This document shows positions 1 through 10,533 of a stretch of 64,000 nucleotides of DNA, piece by piece. The stretch spans positions 62,001-126,000 of the forward strand of contig NZ_FOAR01000013.1 of NCBI RefSeq assembly GCF_900109755.1. Direction: 5' to 3'. The notes under the pieces are model-generated. The model worked only from the letters and a program-made list of their open reading frames with translations, did not search any database and had not been told where the DNA came from. The position numbers and the translations under genes were made by a program. The first letter of the stretch is position 1; every line of letters starts with the position of its first letter. This DNA comes from Pseudomonas agarici. Its GTDB lineage: Bacteria > Pseudomonadota > Gammaproteobacteria > Pseudomonadales > Pseudomonadaceae.

Positions 1-3000
1 ACGGCAATTACCGGGAACATTATCTGCTGTTCAGTGATTGGATCGACATAAACCTGGGCAGTATCGACAAAAGCCCCTTCAAGGACGAAAAAGACCTGCT
101 GCAACGCTGCCTGCGCTTTCTCGAACGTGCCGACGTGCAAACTTTCGCGGCCAGGCTGCTCAACGAACTGCTACCCGAATACGCCAGCCAGATCGGCAAC
201 CGAACCAACTTACGATTGACCGCCTATGCTATGGGCCGCTGGTCATACGACGATACCCTGGCGCCTTTTCATATCACCAGCCTGCTCTGGTCGGCTGACC
301 CGGAAAATATCGAAGGTGCGCAAAACAGACAATCGGCGGATGTGCTGACCCTGCCGACCCCGGAGGGCTCGGAGCCGGTGGATATTCATTTCGCGCAGGG
401 ACTACAGCGTATTGCCCTGGATGCCCATGCCGGAGGTCTACGACAAGTCGAGCGCACGCTCAAGGCGCTCTCGGACCCAGACGACGCGCCGTTTTTTTCA
501 ATCCCTCCCCAAGATCCTTGTGCCAGCGCGCTCAGTGACGAGAAACTACGTGCTAGAGCGGATGAACGCTGGGGACAGACAAACAATATTGTCGAGGCAC
601 TCCACCCTACCGCTTTCTATCCTTTCTTTTTAGCGGGCGAGGACATTACCGGGGTAGCGCTGAAGGCGCTGAAGGCGCTATTAACCATTGATGAGGCCAC
701 GCGGTCTCTCTCGTATATCTGTCGCAGACCCGATATTCACAACCTTCTGTCGGACTTCACTGGCATGCGGATTCAATCGGGTGAAGGAGCCTGGGAGATT
801 CTGCGTCGGCTCGTGCGCAGCCTTCTGGCCCCCATGGCCGCTATCGCAGATAACGGATTTTCTTCGATACCGGCATTTATCGCGCCCTGGCTAGCGGCTA
901 ATCAGCAAACGGATTTGCTCGAGCTGATTTTCACCAGCACGCTGCTGACACGCCAGTACCTTCCCGCCAGCGCCTGGAGACCGGGGATCGAACCACCGAA
1001 ACCTACTGAAATTCCCTTGCCGGAGACCTTGCTCCTTGTGGATGATCCAGACGCCACGTTCGCGGCCAATCGACAAAAGTTGCAGGAGGTCATCAAGGAA
1101 ACGTCGTCAACACCGGCATTCACCTCACGCCTGCTCGACAAGATCGGCTTGAATGCTCTCTTTATCCAGGCCCTTCCGGCATGGAACACCTTCGAACACT
1201 ACCAACTGCTGCAAGGCTTGCCGACATTCAGCGAATGGGCCGCGCAAATGGCGCCGGCTCCCGTGCCAGCGACATCGGCGGCGTTGACTTCGGGCGAGCA
1301 AGCCTACCTGCTGGTGGAGACACTACTGAATATCGCCTGGCCAGCGGTGAAAGACCTATGGCAACTGGGTCCGAAGCTCAGCGGCGCGCCCACGGACAGC
1401 GAGGCCCAGACCTGGGGGAACCTCAAGGAGCGGCTGATTGCTTCTATCCATAAACGCCTGATGGACCAGAAAGTGATCGACCAGCCAGGACATGCGAGCT
1501 TTCTCGCCGGTCTGCTACTGCAACGCGCACGTCCAGAACTGTTCCTGCGCGACAGCGACAGCTTGACCCTCAATTATCAAAGTGATCCTGCCGCCATCAC
1601 CTTGCGTTGGGCGGCAAGACTACTGAACGAAGTCAGTCCCCGTACCTCGATGGCCTGTTCGATCGCCGAAGTGGTGAGCATGGCCAAGGATATCGCCAGG
1701 CAAAGCGGTATCGATATCGATTCGCGGCAAATGCACGACGCCCAAATGCTTTCCCCAGCCAGGGAGGCAACGCAGCATCGACTCAGTGAGTTGAGTGGAC
1801 TGATCCTGGGCGAACAGACCATCGCCACCGCCCGTGCCTGGGGTTATACCAACGCCATGGAGTGGCTCAACCTGACCAAGGACACAGAAGAGCGAAACCA
1901 GATGCATCTACTGTCGGTGAAACATGAGCAGGCGCCGGATCTGCGCGCCATGGCGAGCGTGCAACTCTGGGCCTTGGGTACTGATCCTCAAGCGAACTTC
2001 GGGGATCAGGACATCAGCACTCTCGATGCTTTTCTCTGTGGCATGAACATGGTCAATCACGATTATTACATTGCCCAGAGAAACGCCCTGCTGGAAAAGT
2101 TCACGTCTGATTCGAATCGCTACAAAGAACACTACAAGCCCATTATCCAATCGCAACTTGAATTGATCTTTCAGGGTTTGCCGCTGGAAAAACTTCATAT
2201 CCTCGACACCGGGCGCTGGCGAATCCTCGCGCCCTCGTCACGCCACTCGTTGTTCTACAAAGCAGGCACCCTGGCCGTAGTCGAATTCGAAGCGCTGCAG
2301 GGCAAGCAAAGCCAATTCTTGAATATTCTGAAGTCGGATGATGGACTGCAAACCAGCTGGATCGATATCTGGAGCCGCTCCGCCATGCTGCTACCCAAGC
2401 CACCCTCTGCGGGAGGCAGGTTGGTGAGGTCTGGTATCCCTGCCGGTGTCGGATTGGAAGCCGGTGAATGGTACGCCGGGCTGAACGCATCCAGACTCTG
2501 CCCCAGCGATCCCGTCAGCACCGCCCATCAGGTAATAGATAAGCTGATCACCCCTGTATGGGATGCGCCCATGACATGGGCGGTCGATTATTCCAAGGAA
2601 CAAAATATCCTCCCGCCACGCAATCGAGGAGAACGCTTCAGCCTGTTGTCGCTTATCCCGTTCTATGACTACTTTGCCAAACCTGCCGCCGAGCGAAGCA
2701 ACGAGGACCATCTGGGCCTTACGATGGAGATCGTACTCACCGCGCTGCCTGGAGCCAAAGGCGTGGGTTCCGCCGTCAAGACATTGGGCACCGCCGTTCG
2801 AGCGGGCCTGCAAACGGCCCTTGGCCAAGGGCTGAAAAGCCAGGTTTTTTCCATCGGACAGCACGCGCTCACCACCGCATCGGGACAGACTGTCCGTAGA
2901 ACCGTCATCGGTGGTTTATGGCAGACCTTGAATAATCTGGGCAGCGGCGTCAGCACGGGGCTGGCGAACCAGACCTTTCGCCAAGGCCTGCGCAAAGGCG

Positions 3001-4292
3001 GCCTGCAACTGACTTATGCGGTTGGCGAAAGCATCTTTTCCGCTTCGCCCATCCCCTTGTACAGCCCACGGACACTTGTGCGTTCGGCCAACAAGCTCTG
3101 GCAGAATATACGCAGTAGCGCAGGACAGACCGTGGAAGCGCTGAACAATGCCAAGCAGGCGTTCAAGCAACAACTTGACTCGGCGGCAAGCCAGGTCACC
3201 GGCAGGTTTCGGAAGAACAACGGCTGCCCGATGCCAGTTCGTCGCAGCCCAAGGGCGACCAACCTTCCATTCGATAAAATGCTGTCCGTTCGGGCACTTG
3301 ATTGTATTTCTCTTGAGAATACCCTGCCTATCAGGCACGTTCCCAAGCTCGATCTTTTCCTCGGCTCCGATACCCCGCAAATCCTGGTAAAGCGGATACC
3401 GGAAGCAAACTCGACGAACGTACATGCAGCCTTTAAGAAGAAGGCCAATAGCCGGTCAGAGGCGATATTCACGCAAAAATTTCTGATGAAAAATCCAGAT
3501 GAGAGCTGGAACATCGCGGTCCGTGATCGGGATAATAGCTGGGCGGCGCTCACTGCCAGGCAACTCACTCATTATCATGAAAAGATAGAAAGCATTCTGC
3601 CAAGTCGTGCGCTGCGCAATAAGTTTTATATGCAGATGCAAGGAGATACGCTTAATTCACCCTCATGGAAAAAACTTCATGAGACATCCTTACAGGAAGC
3701 ACGGACACCCACGATTTCACGACTTAAACGCCCCGCGCCGGAAACCCCCGAATCGCCTCCCGCGACAACCCGACATTTCGATAGCGTTCCTCACTGTCCG
3801 GGCCTGAAAAGCCAGGAGATTCCGCGATCGGAGTGGAGCGAGTTCCTGTACAAATACATGGGCCGGGATAAGTATGCGGCTATTCGCGGAAGTGGCTACG
3901 GCACTGCCTTGCACATGCACCTGCCGGTCACCCGGCAAAGTCCGTTGGGCGACTTTACCCGTACCGATTATGGCATCTATGTGACCGACCTGGCACCGGG
4001 CAGCCTCCCGCACGAGAAGCTCTCCCAGAGTATTTTCGGCAAGCTGCACGGTCGCACGCAACAGAAAGCCCGAGCCTCTCATTACTTCGAACTGAGAACT
4101 TGCGAATTGCCAGAAGGTTGGACCTTGCACCGAATCTCCGGCCAAGGACTCTCGGGCGACAATATCTTCTTGATCAAAGGTCCCGTGCAAAATGGTCTCT
4201 TGCCGGACCTGCCTTTGAAAGGCTCGAAATTCAAGGAACCACTGAAGATCGTGGCAAGCCACGGTAAGTACCCACCTCCCGCACAGCCGTAA
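1..4292 (+). CDS. Large toxin-like protein, 5' end outside the window
   Basis: The reading frame is open from base 3, so the gene starts upstream; about 1430 codons are visible. The N-terminal two thirds is helical, leucine-rich and without a recognised catalytic motif. Around window codons 920-1045 there is a stretch rich in Gly, Ala and hydrophobic residues, of the kind seen in translocation regions of very large Pseudomonas toxins (dermonecrotic-toxin/DUF6543 type). The last 170 residues look like a separate domain. The segment YGIYVTDLAPGS followed by KLSQSIFG and SHYFELRT resembles, from memory, the HYD1-type ADP-ribosyltransferase toxin domain. Ending in a small catalytic-looking domain fits a polymorphic toxin. 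No immunity-sized gene follows on the same strand, which suggests a eukaryotic rather than a bacterial target. The enzyme assignment is an inference; the toxin-like architecture is more secure. Confidence 0.5.
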   Translation, partial: GNYREHYLLFSDWIDINLGSIDKSPFKDEKDLLQRCLRFLERADVQTFAARLLNELLPEYASQIGNRTNLRLTAYAMGRWSYDDTLAPFHITSLLWSADPENIEGAQNRQSADVLTLPTPEGSEPVDIHFAQGLQRIALDAHAGGLRQVERTLKALSDPDDAPFFSIPPQDPCASALSDEKLRARADERWGQTNNIVEALHPTAFYPFFLAGEDITGVALKALKALLTIDEATRSLSYICRRPDIHNLLSDFTGMRIQSGEGAWEILRRLVRSLLAPMAAIADNGFSSIPAFIAPWLAANQQTDLLELIFTSTLLTRQYLPASAWRPGIEPPKPTEIPLPETLLLVDDPDATFAANRQKLQEVIKETSSTPAFTSRLLDKIGLNALFIQALPAWNTFEHYQLLQGLPTFSEWAAQMAPAPVPATSAALTSGEQAYLLVETLLNIAWPAVKDLWQLGPKLSGAPTDSEAQTWGNLKERLIASIHKRLMDQKVIDQPGHASFLAGLLLQRARPELFLRDSDSLTLNYQSDPAAITLRWAARLLNEVSPRTSMACSIAEVVSMAKDIARQSGIDIDSRQMHDAQMLSPAREATQHRLSELSGLILGEQTIATARAWGYTNAMEWLNLTKDTEERNQMHLLSVKHEQAPDLRAMASVQLWALGTDPQANFGDQDISTLDAFLCGMNMVNHDYYIAQRNALLEKFTSDSNRYKEHYKPIIQSQLELIFQGLPLEKLHILDTGRWRILAPSSRHSLFYKAGTLAVVEFEALQGKQSQFLNILKSDDGLQTSWIDIWSRSAMLLPKPPSAGGRLVRSGIPAGVGLEAGEWYAGLNASRLCPSDPVSTAHQVIDKLITPVWDAPMTWAVDYSKEQNILPPRNRGERFSLLSLIPFYDYFAKPAAERSNEDHLGLTMEIVLTALPGAKGVGSAVKTLGTAVRAGLQTALGQGLKSQVFSIGQHALTTASGQTVRRTVIGGLWQTLNNLGSGVSTGLANQTFRQGLRKGGLQLTYAVGESIFSASPIPLYSPRTLVRSANKLWQNIRSSAGQTVEALNNAKQAFKQQLDSAASQVTGRFRKNNGCPMPVRRSPRATNLPFDKMLSVRALDCISLENTLPIRHVPKLDLFLGSDTPQILVKRIPEANSTNVHAAFKKKANSRSEAIFTQKFLMKNPDESWNIAVRDRDNSWAALTARQLTHYHEKIESILPSRALRNKFYMQMQGDTLNSPSWKKLHETSLQEARTPTISRLKRPAPETPESPPATTRHFDSVPHCPGLKSQEIPRSEWSEFLYKYMGRDKYAAIRGSGYGTALHMHLPVTRQSPLGDFTRTDYGIYVTDLAPGSLPHEKLSQSIFGKLHGRTQQKARASHYFELRTCELPEGWTLHRISGQGLSGDNIFLIKGPVQNGLLPDLPLKGSKFKEPLKIVASHGKYPPPAQP

Positions 4293-4413
4293 CCCTCTTC
4301 AGGGACGAATACGCAGGGATTAAAAAGTGAACGGGCGCTGAAAGCTGAAATATATATTCAATATCTCTCCCGCCTGGCCGATAGGTTATCAAAGCCTTGC
4401 GGATTGAAAAACC

Positions 4414-5979
4414 ATGCGTAACAACCAACCCATCACCCAACGCGAGCGCACCTTTCCCGCTCAGCAACGGTTGATTTCCACGACCGACGCCAAAGGTGTG
4501 ATCAGCTACTGCAACGACGCCTTCGTCGAAATCAGTGGGTTCTCCCGCGAAGAGTTGATCCGTGCGCCGCACAATCTGGTGCGGCACCCGGATGTCCCGG
4601 CGGCGGTGTTTGCGCACCTGTGGAATACGCTGAAACAAGGCCAGCCATGGATGGGCATTATCAAGAACCGCTGCAAGAACGGCGACCATTACTGGGTCAA
4701 CGCCTATGTCACACCGGTTTTCGAAAGCAATCAGGTGATTGGCTATGAATCGGTACGGGTCAAGCCCAACGCCGAACAGATTCGCCGGGCAGAGGCGTTG
4801 TATCGACGCCTCAATCAGGGCAAGTCGGCCATCCCCCAACGCGACAGGTGGCTGCCGGTGGTGCAGGACTGGCTGCCGTTCATCCTGGTCAGTCAGGTGA
4901 GTTTCCTGATCGGCGTCTGGCTCAACTCTCACTGGGGCTTCGCCCTCGCCGCCGCCGTTTCGGTACCGTTGGGCCTGCTCGGTCTGAGCTGGCAGCAACG
5001 CGGTCTCAAGCGCCTGCTACGCTTGGCCGAACAGACCACCTCGGACCCGCTGATCGCGCAGATGTACACCGACAGCCGAGGTGCCCAGGCGCGCCTGGAG
5101 ATGTCCATTCTCAGCCAACAAGCACGCCTGAAAACCTGCCTGACCCGCTTGCAGGATACCGCCGAACACCTGAACGCCCAGGCCCGCAAGTCCGACGAGC
5201 TGGCCCGGAAGAGTTCCAATGGCCTGGACCGCCAACGTCAGGAAACCGAACAGGTGGCCACCGCCGTCAACCAGATGGCCGCCACCACCCTGGAAGTCGC
5301 CAGCCATGTCCAGCGCACGGCCGACGCCACCCAGGAAGCCAATCGGCTGACCCGCCGTGGCCGCGATATCGCCGGGGAAACCCGCGAAGCCATCGAGCGC
5401 CTGTCGATGGTGGTCGGTGAAACCGGCGGCACCGTGACCCAACTGGCTAAGGACAGCGACGAGATCGGCGGCGTGGTCGATGTGATCAAGGGCATCGCCG
5501 ACCAGACCAACCTACTGGCCTTGAACGCCGCCATCGAAGCGGCCCGCGCCGGGGAAATGGGTCGTGGCTTCGCAGTGGTTGCCGACGAGGTGCGCCAACT
5601 GGCGCAACGCACCAGCGAATCCACCGGGCAGATCCATACCCTGATCGCCAAGCTGCAACAGACCGCCAGCATCGCCGTGCAAACCATGCACGCCGGTCAT
5701 CGCCAGGCCCAGGAAGGCGTGGCGCGGGTCCTGGAGGCGGACGCCGCGCTGGTGGGCATCAGCGCGGCGGTAGCCAATATCACCGACATGACCACCCAGA
5801 TCGCCGCCGCTACCGAAGAACAGAGCTGCGTGGCCGAAGAGATCAGCCGCAATATCAGCACCATTGCGCAATTGGCGGAGCAGACTTCGGAGCAGGCGCA
5901 CGACTCGGCACAATTGAGTGAAGAACTGACCCATACCGCCAATACGCAATACTCTTTGGTGGAGCGCTTTAATCGCTGA
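4414..5979 (+). CDS. aer: Aerotaxis receptor Aer (PAS-type methyl-accepting chemotaxis protein)
   Basis: Inner-membrane energy and oxygen sensor that signals to CheA/CheW. The 521-residue length is that of Pseudomonas Aer. Residues about 10-125 form a PAS domain, which binds FAD in this family, with [18 protein letters not shown] and [10 protein letters not shown] segments. Residues about 150-190 form a hydrophobic hairpin anchoring the protein without a periplasmic domain. The rest is the cytoplasmic coiled-coil signalling domain, with the conserved hairpin [19 protein letters not shown] near residues 364-384 followed by [12 protein letters not shown]. In P. aeruginosa aer also lies near the cbb3 oxidase genes, which fits the distant cco cluster here. 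It appears monocistronic and is followed by a strong terminator. Confidence 0.95.
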   Translation: MRNNQPITQRERTFPAQQRLISTTDAKGVISYCNDAFVEISGFSREELIRAPHNLVRHPDVPAAVFAHLWNTLKQGQPWMGIIKNRCKNGDHYWVNAYVTPVFESNQVIGYESVRVKPNAEQIRRAEALYRRLNQGKSAIPQRDRWLPVVQDWLPFILVSQVSFLIGVWLNSHWGFALAAAVSVPLGLLGLSWQQRGLKRLLRLAEQTTSDPLIAQMYTDSRGAQARLEMSILSQQARLKTCLTRLQDTAEHLNAQARKSDELARKSSNGLDRQRQETEQVATAVNQMAATTLEVASHVQRTADATQEANRLTRRGRDIAGETREAIERLSMVVGETGGTVTQLAKDSDEIGGVVDVIKGIADQTNLLALNAAIEAARAGEMGRGFAVVADEVRQLAQRTSESTGQIHTLIAKLQQTASIAVQTMHAGHRQAQEGVARVLEADAALVGISAAVANITDMTTQIAAATEEQSCVAEEISRNISTIAQLAEQTSEQAHDSAQLSEELTHTANTQYSLVERFNR

Positions 5980-6000
5980 CAGATCACTGGCGACACAACA

Positions 6001-6030
6001 AACCCGATGACTGACAATCATCGGGTTTTT
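6001..6030 (+). terminator. Rho-independent terminator after aer
   Basis: A 10-bp perfect inverted repeat (AACCCGATGA / TCATCGGGTT) around a short loop is followed directly by a run of T. It lies 21 bp after the aer stop codon. Confidence 0.9.
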
Positions 6031-6335
6031 ATTGTGTGAATAAAATAAGCAATTTTTCTTTTTAGCAAGTAAGAATTTTCTTTATATATACAAACTTAAA
6101 GCTTACACAAAATAAACAAACAACCCCACTCAAGCAAAACTCTTGACAACCAATCAAACTTACTATTCGTTGGGGCCTTGGCATCCTATCGCACAGGCAG
6201 TTACCTTTCATTCAAGACTTGAGTGCCTTATTTGCCAAATAAGCATGCGACAACGCAAAACACCGGCAATAAACGCCAATGCGTTCGAGTGTGAAAACGG
6301 CTGTCAATATTCAATTGGATTACAGGGATATCCGT
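6031..6335. other. AT-rich intergenic region upstream of repA
   Basis: About 305 bp without a convincing gene; the first 100 bp are strongly AT-rich compared with the surroundings. A short open frame starting at 6143 overlaps repA in another frame and has no Shine-Dalgarno sequence or recognisable product. The region presumably holds the repA promoter, but I could not place a -35/-10 pair with proper spacing. Confidence 0.5.
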
Positions 6336-8189
6336 ATGAAGGATTTAGCAAGCACTCCACAAATTCGTCTCATGACCCAGGATCTTATTGCCCCCTTTGT
6401 CAAGCAGGCAGATCCGAAGGATGGGCTGTTGCAGGCCAACGACCTTAATTACCCAGTCACTGTGTCGTTTCCAACTTGGCCCGATGCGACACCTGATGAC
6501 CGCTATCAACTCACCTGGAATAACACACTGATTGGCGAGCCAATGCAACTTCCATCCGCTCCACCGCCTGGAGATATGTTGTACCCCGAGCTTCCCGTGA
6601 CGATGCTATCTGTCGAAGGGACCTACCAACTCGGCTATGCGGTCACGACATTTCCCGACACAATGCCCCTGCTGTCCCAGACAACACCCATTATCATCGA
6701 CCGCACCCCACCTGGCGGCACACTGCTCGCTGCCCCAATCCTCCCGGCGCTCGCCGTCGACGGCCTGACCGACAGTGAACTGATCGAACTGGGTAACCAG
6801 CTCACGATCACTATCCCCGGCTACTTCGACATGCAATGGGGCGATGTCATCCATAGTTACTGGGGTGAACAGGCCGGCCCCGCGCATACGGTACAGGCTG
6901 ATGAGCCCGGAACCGACAAAGTCCGGATCACTGTCGAGCGCCACTTCCTCGAACAACTGGGCAACGGCGAGCTCACCGTCAGCTACAACGTCCGCGACCG
7001 GGCCGGTAATACCTCGGTACGTTCACAACCGGTCATCCTCAAGTTGCGGTTGCAGCAACTGCCGGTCAACCTGCAAGCCCCCATCGCCCTGCAGATCGAA
7101 GGCGGCCAGGTTCACGATGTACACGCCCGCATAGGCGTGAAAATCGCGGTTCCCCGCTACGAGCATGTCGCCATTGGCGACGAAATCAGGGTGTTCTGGA
7201 ACGGCGAGCAAACCGCCGGCCGACGCGTTATCAGTGCCCATGAGCAGCAAAAGCCCCTGCTGCTGAACGTGATGGTGCGTTACCTGGCCATCTCCCGTCA
7301 TGGCGACGGTCCGGCCAGGGTGCATTACCAAGTCTGTCGCAATGGCGAGCTCTTCACCTCCCCGGACCTGGAGCTAGAAGTTTTTTTGCAATTGCCCGGG
7401 CCCCAAGACCCGACGCCGCAGACGGTGGTCAACGAAGCACTGGCGGCTCCGGTAATCAAGGGCAAGAACCCGAATGCCCGGACGCTGGACAACTACCTCG
7501 ACGAGGACCACGCGCAACTCTCGGCCGACGCGATCATCGCCTGGCGCGACGCCTTCCGGGCCGGTGATCGGATCAATCTGTTCTGGGGCAAATCGACGCA
7601 GCCGCTGGTACACCTGATCGGCCAACGGGATATCGACAGCGGCGGCGCCCTGGTGATCAATGTGCCGAACCGTCTGATTACCGAACAGGGCTGCGGGGTG
7701 GACATCTGCGTGCAGTACACCGTGACGCGCGAAGACAACCCAAACACCTCCTACTCCCCCAAACAGTCGGTGGCGGTGATCTTCCAGATGCAGTTGCCAG
7801 GCGGTTCGCAGGGGCTACCGGAACCCGTGTTCAGAGGGGCCAACGTGCTGAATGTGATCGACCCGCGCAAGGACCCGGAGGGCACCGTGGTACATGTGAC
7901 CCCGTATCGCAACATGAAGGTTGGTGATCGGATCGTCCTGCAGTTCTTCGGCTTCGATGCCCTGACGGGAGGCCGCGAGATCGTTGCGGCGCAGTTCACC
8001 GCAGAGCGCTGGGTGAGCGACCGCGAGATCCGCCACGGCTGTCGCTTCCGTGTGCCGCTGGCACGCCTGATGGCCGTCGAGCATGGCCGTGGTCGGGCGC
8101 GTTACGAGGTCATCGGCGAGCTGGGACGCAACACTTCGCTGCCGGCCGACGTCTATATCTCATCGCGTGCAACCGTTATGGTCCGCTGA
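6336..8189 (+). CDS. RepA, modular beta-repeat protein of unknown function
   Basis: A 617-residue protein; the frame is open further upstream, but ATG 6336 has an AGGGA Shine-Dalgarno at 6324-6328 and aligns with the starts of the paralogues. It contains five modules of about 110-130 residues that match, in order, those of RepB (10882) and RepC (12924). Module 1 begins with a DGLL-type motif, then VTVSFPTW and YQLTWNN. Modules 2-4 carry the signature G-D-x-I-x-x-(F/Y/S)-W-G followed by a Y-x-V-(T/R)-R/D-x-x-G-N strand. Module 5 carries HVTPYRNMKVGDRIVLQFFGFD. The alternating beta pattern suggests Ig-like sandwiches. There is no signal peptide, membrane segment, sorting motif or RTX repeat, so the cell location is unknown. 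I do not recognise a named family. Confidence 0.75.
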   Translation: MKDLASTPQIRLMTQDLIAPFVKQADPKDGLLQANDLNYPVTVSFPTWPDATPDDRYQLTWNNTLIGEPMQLPSAPPPGDMLYPELPVTMLSVEGTYQLGYAVTTFPDTMPLLSQTTPIIIDRTPPGGTLLAAPILPALAVDGLTDSELIELGNQLTITIPGYFDMQWGDVIHSYWGEQAGPAHTVQADEPGTDKVRITVERHFLEQLGNGELTVSYNVRDRAGNTSVRSQPVILKLRLQQLPVNLQAPIALQIEGGQVHDVHARIGVKIAVPRYEHVAIGDEIRVFWNGEQTAGRRVISAHEQQKPLLLNVMVRYLAISRHGDGPARVHYQVCRNGELFTSPDLELEVFLQLPGPQDPTPQTVVNEALAAPVIKGKNPNARTLDNYLDEDHAQLSADAIIAWRDAFRAGDRINLFWGKSTQPLVHLIGQRDIDSGGALVINVPNRLITEQGCGVDICVQYTVTREDNPNTSYSPKQSVAVIFQMQLPGGSQGLPEPVFRGANVLNVIDPRKDPEGTVVHVTPYRNMKVGDRIVLQFFGFDALTGGREIVAAQFTAERWVSDREIRHGCRFRVPLARLMAVEHGRGRARYEVIGELGRNTSLPADVYISSRATVMVR

Positions 8190-8200
8190 TCGCCGAGCAT

Positions 8201-8236
8201 AAAAAAACCTCGACGAAGGATCGTCGAGGGATTTTC
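8201..8236. terminator. Bidirectional terminator between repA and the autotransporter gene
   Basis: A 9-bp perfect stem (CCTCGACGA / TCGTCGAGG) with a 4-nt loop is flanked by seven A on the left and an ATTTT run on the right. It can therefore serve repA and the convergent gene on the other strand. Confidence 0.85.
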
Positions 8237-8277
8237 CGTCACGCGGGGACAATGATATCCGGCATGATGCCCGGCCA

Positions 8278-10533
8278 TTAGAAACCGTAGCGCATACCGA
8301 TATTCACACCCCAGGGTTGTTCGATGTTCTCGCCGTTCATGTAGTCGAAGTTAGCGTGCAACTGCAGGTTCTTCGACAAGGCAGCCGACACCCCGACACC
8401 CAGTTCGGCACGGGTACCGGACAGGTTGTTGTCAAAGGACACATCATTGATTTTCACCGTATTACCGCGACGAGAGAACTCATGGACCATCGCCGCCCGC
8501 AGATAAGGTTGCAGCAAGCCACCATCACTGAGTTCAAGGTTACGCCCCAGGGTTGCCCCCGCCTTGCCGAGCACGGACAAGGTGTGGTCGTTTTTTGCCC
8601 GCAGGCCATTGTCCAGAGTGTAGCTGTCGCCCTTGACGTTGACCGTGGACAGTTGCGCATAGGGTTCGACAAACATCGCGTCTTGCAATTTGATGTGCTT
8701 ACCGAACTCCACCGAACCACCGTAGGCAAAGTTGTCATAGCTACCCTTGGCCTTGGCACCATTGGTCATCGAGACATCCGCCTGGTTGCGAAAGCGGTTG
8801 AGCTTGGCGACCGCATCCAGGTAGTAGCCCTCCTCCGTCAACCAGGTGCCGTAGGCCCCGATGTAACCGCTGTCGACTTTGCCGGCGGTGCCGCGACTCA
8901 GGCTCAGGTCGGACTCGCTATGACCGGCCATGACCCCGACCAGCAGTTGCCCATTGCCCACCGGCACGGGCAGGTCGACCCCAAGCGACAAGCCTTTCTG
9001 ACGTTGCTTGTAGCTAAACCCGCCATCCGCGCCAACGTTGTACTGGTTGCCGTAACCGCGAATCCAGCCGCCTCCTTCGCCACTGGTACGAATTTCGCCC
9101 ATGCGATTGCGCAAGGTCGCCAACTCACCATACCAGACCGTCGGCCCGACACTGAACAAGCCCAACGCCGCCTGAGTCGAGGGGCTGATGGTCTTGCCGG
9201 AGCCGACGATAAACCAGTCGTCACCTTGTTTTTCCAACTGGTAGGAATAGACACCGATGTCGACACTGCCGCCGACCACATCGAACACGGCACTGCCGCC
9301 TTCAGTGTGTACTACCTGCAGTGGGGTGATCTCGGGAGAATTGGGCTCCAGGCCGGTGTTCTGGATATTCAGCAGAAACTCGCCATGGGCCTCGCCATTG
9401 ATGTCCAGCTTGTCGCCGGTGTTGTCCACCAGGTTGACCTGCATATTGAACATTCCGCTGCCGGACAACTCGCCCAGCGACAGGGTATAGAACTGCTCGG
9501 CGGAGCCCAGGGTCACACTGCCGCCGCCCAGGGACAGCGACTTGACCTCGGCATCACCAACCATTGTCCAGTTCGCGCCGTTGTTGATAGCCACGCTGTT
9601 GGTGTTGACCAGGTTACCGGTGAGCTGGGCATTGTTTTGCACAATGACATCCAGGGTGCTGGTGTCGTCAGCGACCAAATCGCCGGAAAGGGTGCTGTTG
9701 TCGGCAGTGAAACTCAGTTCGCTGGCCCCCGTGACATCCACCAGCCTGCCGTTACCGGCCAACAGAGTCGAACCGTTTTGCACGACAATACCCGCCACCG
9801 CCGCGTCGACGATCCGGATAGCCGGCCCGGTTAAGCCTTCGAGCGTTGAATTGTCCAACACCACGGAGGTACTCGAACCGACCGGTGCCGGCATACCTGG
9901 ACCTAAGGTGTCGCCGGTGATATGCAAACCAACGGACTCCCCCTGGCCCAGGCTACCGTTGCTCATGTGCAAGGTACTGCCAGCGAGACGAATCGCCTCT
10001 CCGTCATTTCCCCCTCCCGCAGTGGCGGTTACCACGGTGCGATTCAAGGTGAGGTCACTCAGCGGCGCGACGATTGCACCAATTCCCACGCCAGAAACGC
10101 TACTGTTTTGAAGATTGGCCGAAGAACTCAATAGGTCATCACCGGTGAATACTGTACCGATCTCCAGTCCTCTGCCTGTCGCATTGTTGATCGTGCCATT
10201 GACCACAGATGTGCTGGCATCGAACAAGGACAACCCACCATTGACAGTCCCGTTGTTGATATTGACCACGGAACCACCGCTGACCGTTACCCGATCGGTC
10301 ACCGCCCCGTCGAAGATTTGCAATACTCCCCGGTTGGTCACGGTCCAAGACTCTACCGGGCTGGAAGCGTCCAGGGTTTCAAGCCGGTTGTTCACCGTTC
10401 CGGTTATTGCACTACGCTCATCGAGCTGTGTCGCATGAACCTGAAAACCCAACGTCGCCCCACAGGACAAGCCTATAACCTTCAAACCGGCCTTATAAAT
10501 AAGGTCTCTGCTTTCCTGATTCAGGTACCACAT
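8278..10533 (-). CDS. Autotransporter with pertactin-like passenger and C-terminal barrel
   Basis: A 751-residue type Va secreted protein. The N-terminus has a basic residue pair, a hydrophobic stretch near residues 17-30 and a plausible cleavage after VHA, an extended-type signal peptide. Residues about 37-470 are the passenger: repeated short Asn/Gly/Thr/Ser-rich strands (GGSVVNINNGTVNGG type) that predict a right-handed beta-helix stalk. Residues about 485-751 are the autotransporter beta-barrel, starting near GWIRGYGNQYN and ending in GMRYGF with the terminal Phe used for BAM recognition. The start has an AGGTG ribosome site 7 nt upstream. No protease or esterase catalytic motif was seen in the passenger, so an adhesin role is likely but unproven. 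It lies on the opposite strand inside the rep gene block. Confidence 0.9.
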   Translation of the reverse strand: MWYLNQESRDLIYKAGLKVIGLSCGATLGFQVHATQLDERSAITGTVNNRLETLDASSPVESWTVTNRGVLQIFDGAVTDRVTVSGGSVVNINNGTVNGGLSLFDASTSVVNGTINNATGRGLEIGTVFTGDDLLSSSANLQNSSVSGVGIGAIVAPLSDLTLNRTVVTATAGGGNDGEAIRLAGSTLHMSNGSLGQGESVGLHITGDTLGPGMPAPVGSSTSVVLDNSTLEGLTGPAIRIVDAAVAGIVVQNGSTLLAGNGRLVDVTGASELSFTADNSTLSGDLVADDTSTLDVIVQNNAQLTGNLVNTNSVAINNGANWTMVGDAEVKSLSLGGGSVTLGSAEQFYTLSLGELSGSGMFNMQVNLVDNTGDKLDINGEAHGEFLLNIQNTGLEPNSPEITPLQVVHTEGGSAVFDVVGGSVDIGVYSYQLEKQGDDWFIVGSGKTISPSTQAALGLFSVGPTVWYGELATLRNRMGEIRTSGEGGGWIRGYGNQYNVGADGGFSYKQRQKGLSLGVDLPVPVGNGQLLVGVMAGHSESDLSLSRGTAGKVDSGYIGAYGTWLTEEGYYLDAVAKLNRFRNQADVSMTNGAKAKGSYDNFAYGGSVEFGKHIKLQDAMFVEPYAQLSTVNVKGDSYTLDNGLRAKNDHTLSVLGKAGATLGRNLELSDGGLLQPYLRAAMVHEFSRRGNTVKINDVSFDNNLSGTRAELGVGVSAALSKNLQLHANFDYMNGENIEQPWGVNIGMRYGF

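Noticed and set aside
6143..6448. A 101-codon frame with several Cys before repA
   Set aside because: It overlaps repA in another frame, has no ribosome site and no recognisable fold.
8317..9834. A 505-codon open frame on the plus strand inside the autotransporter gene
   Set aside because: It is antisense to the conserved barrel domain, with no start signal and no recognisable protein features.
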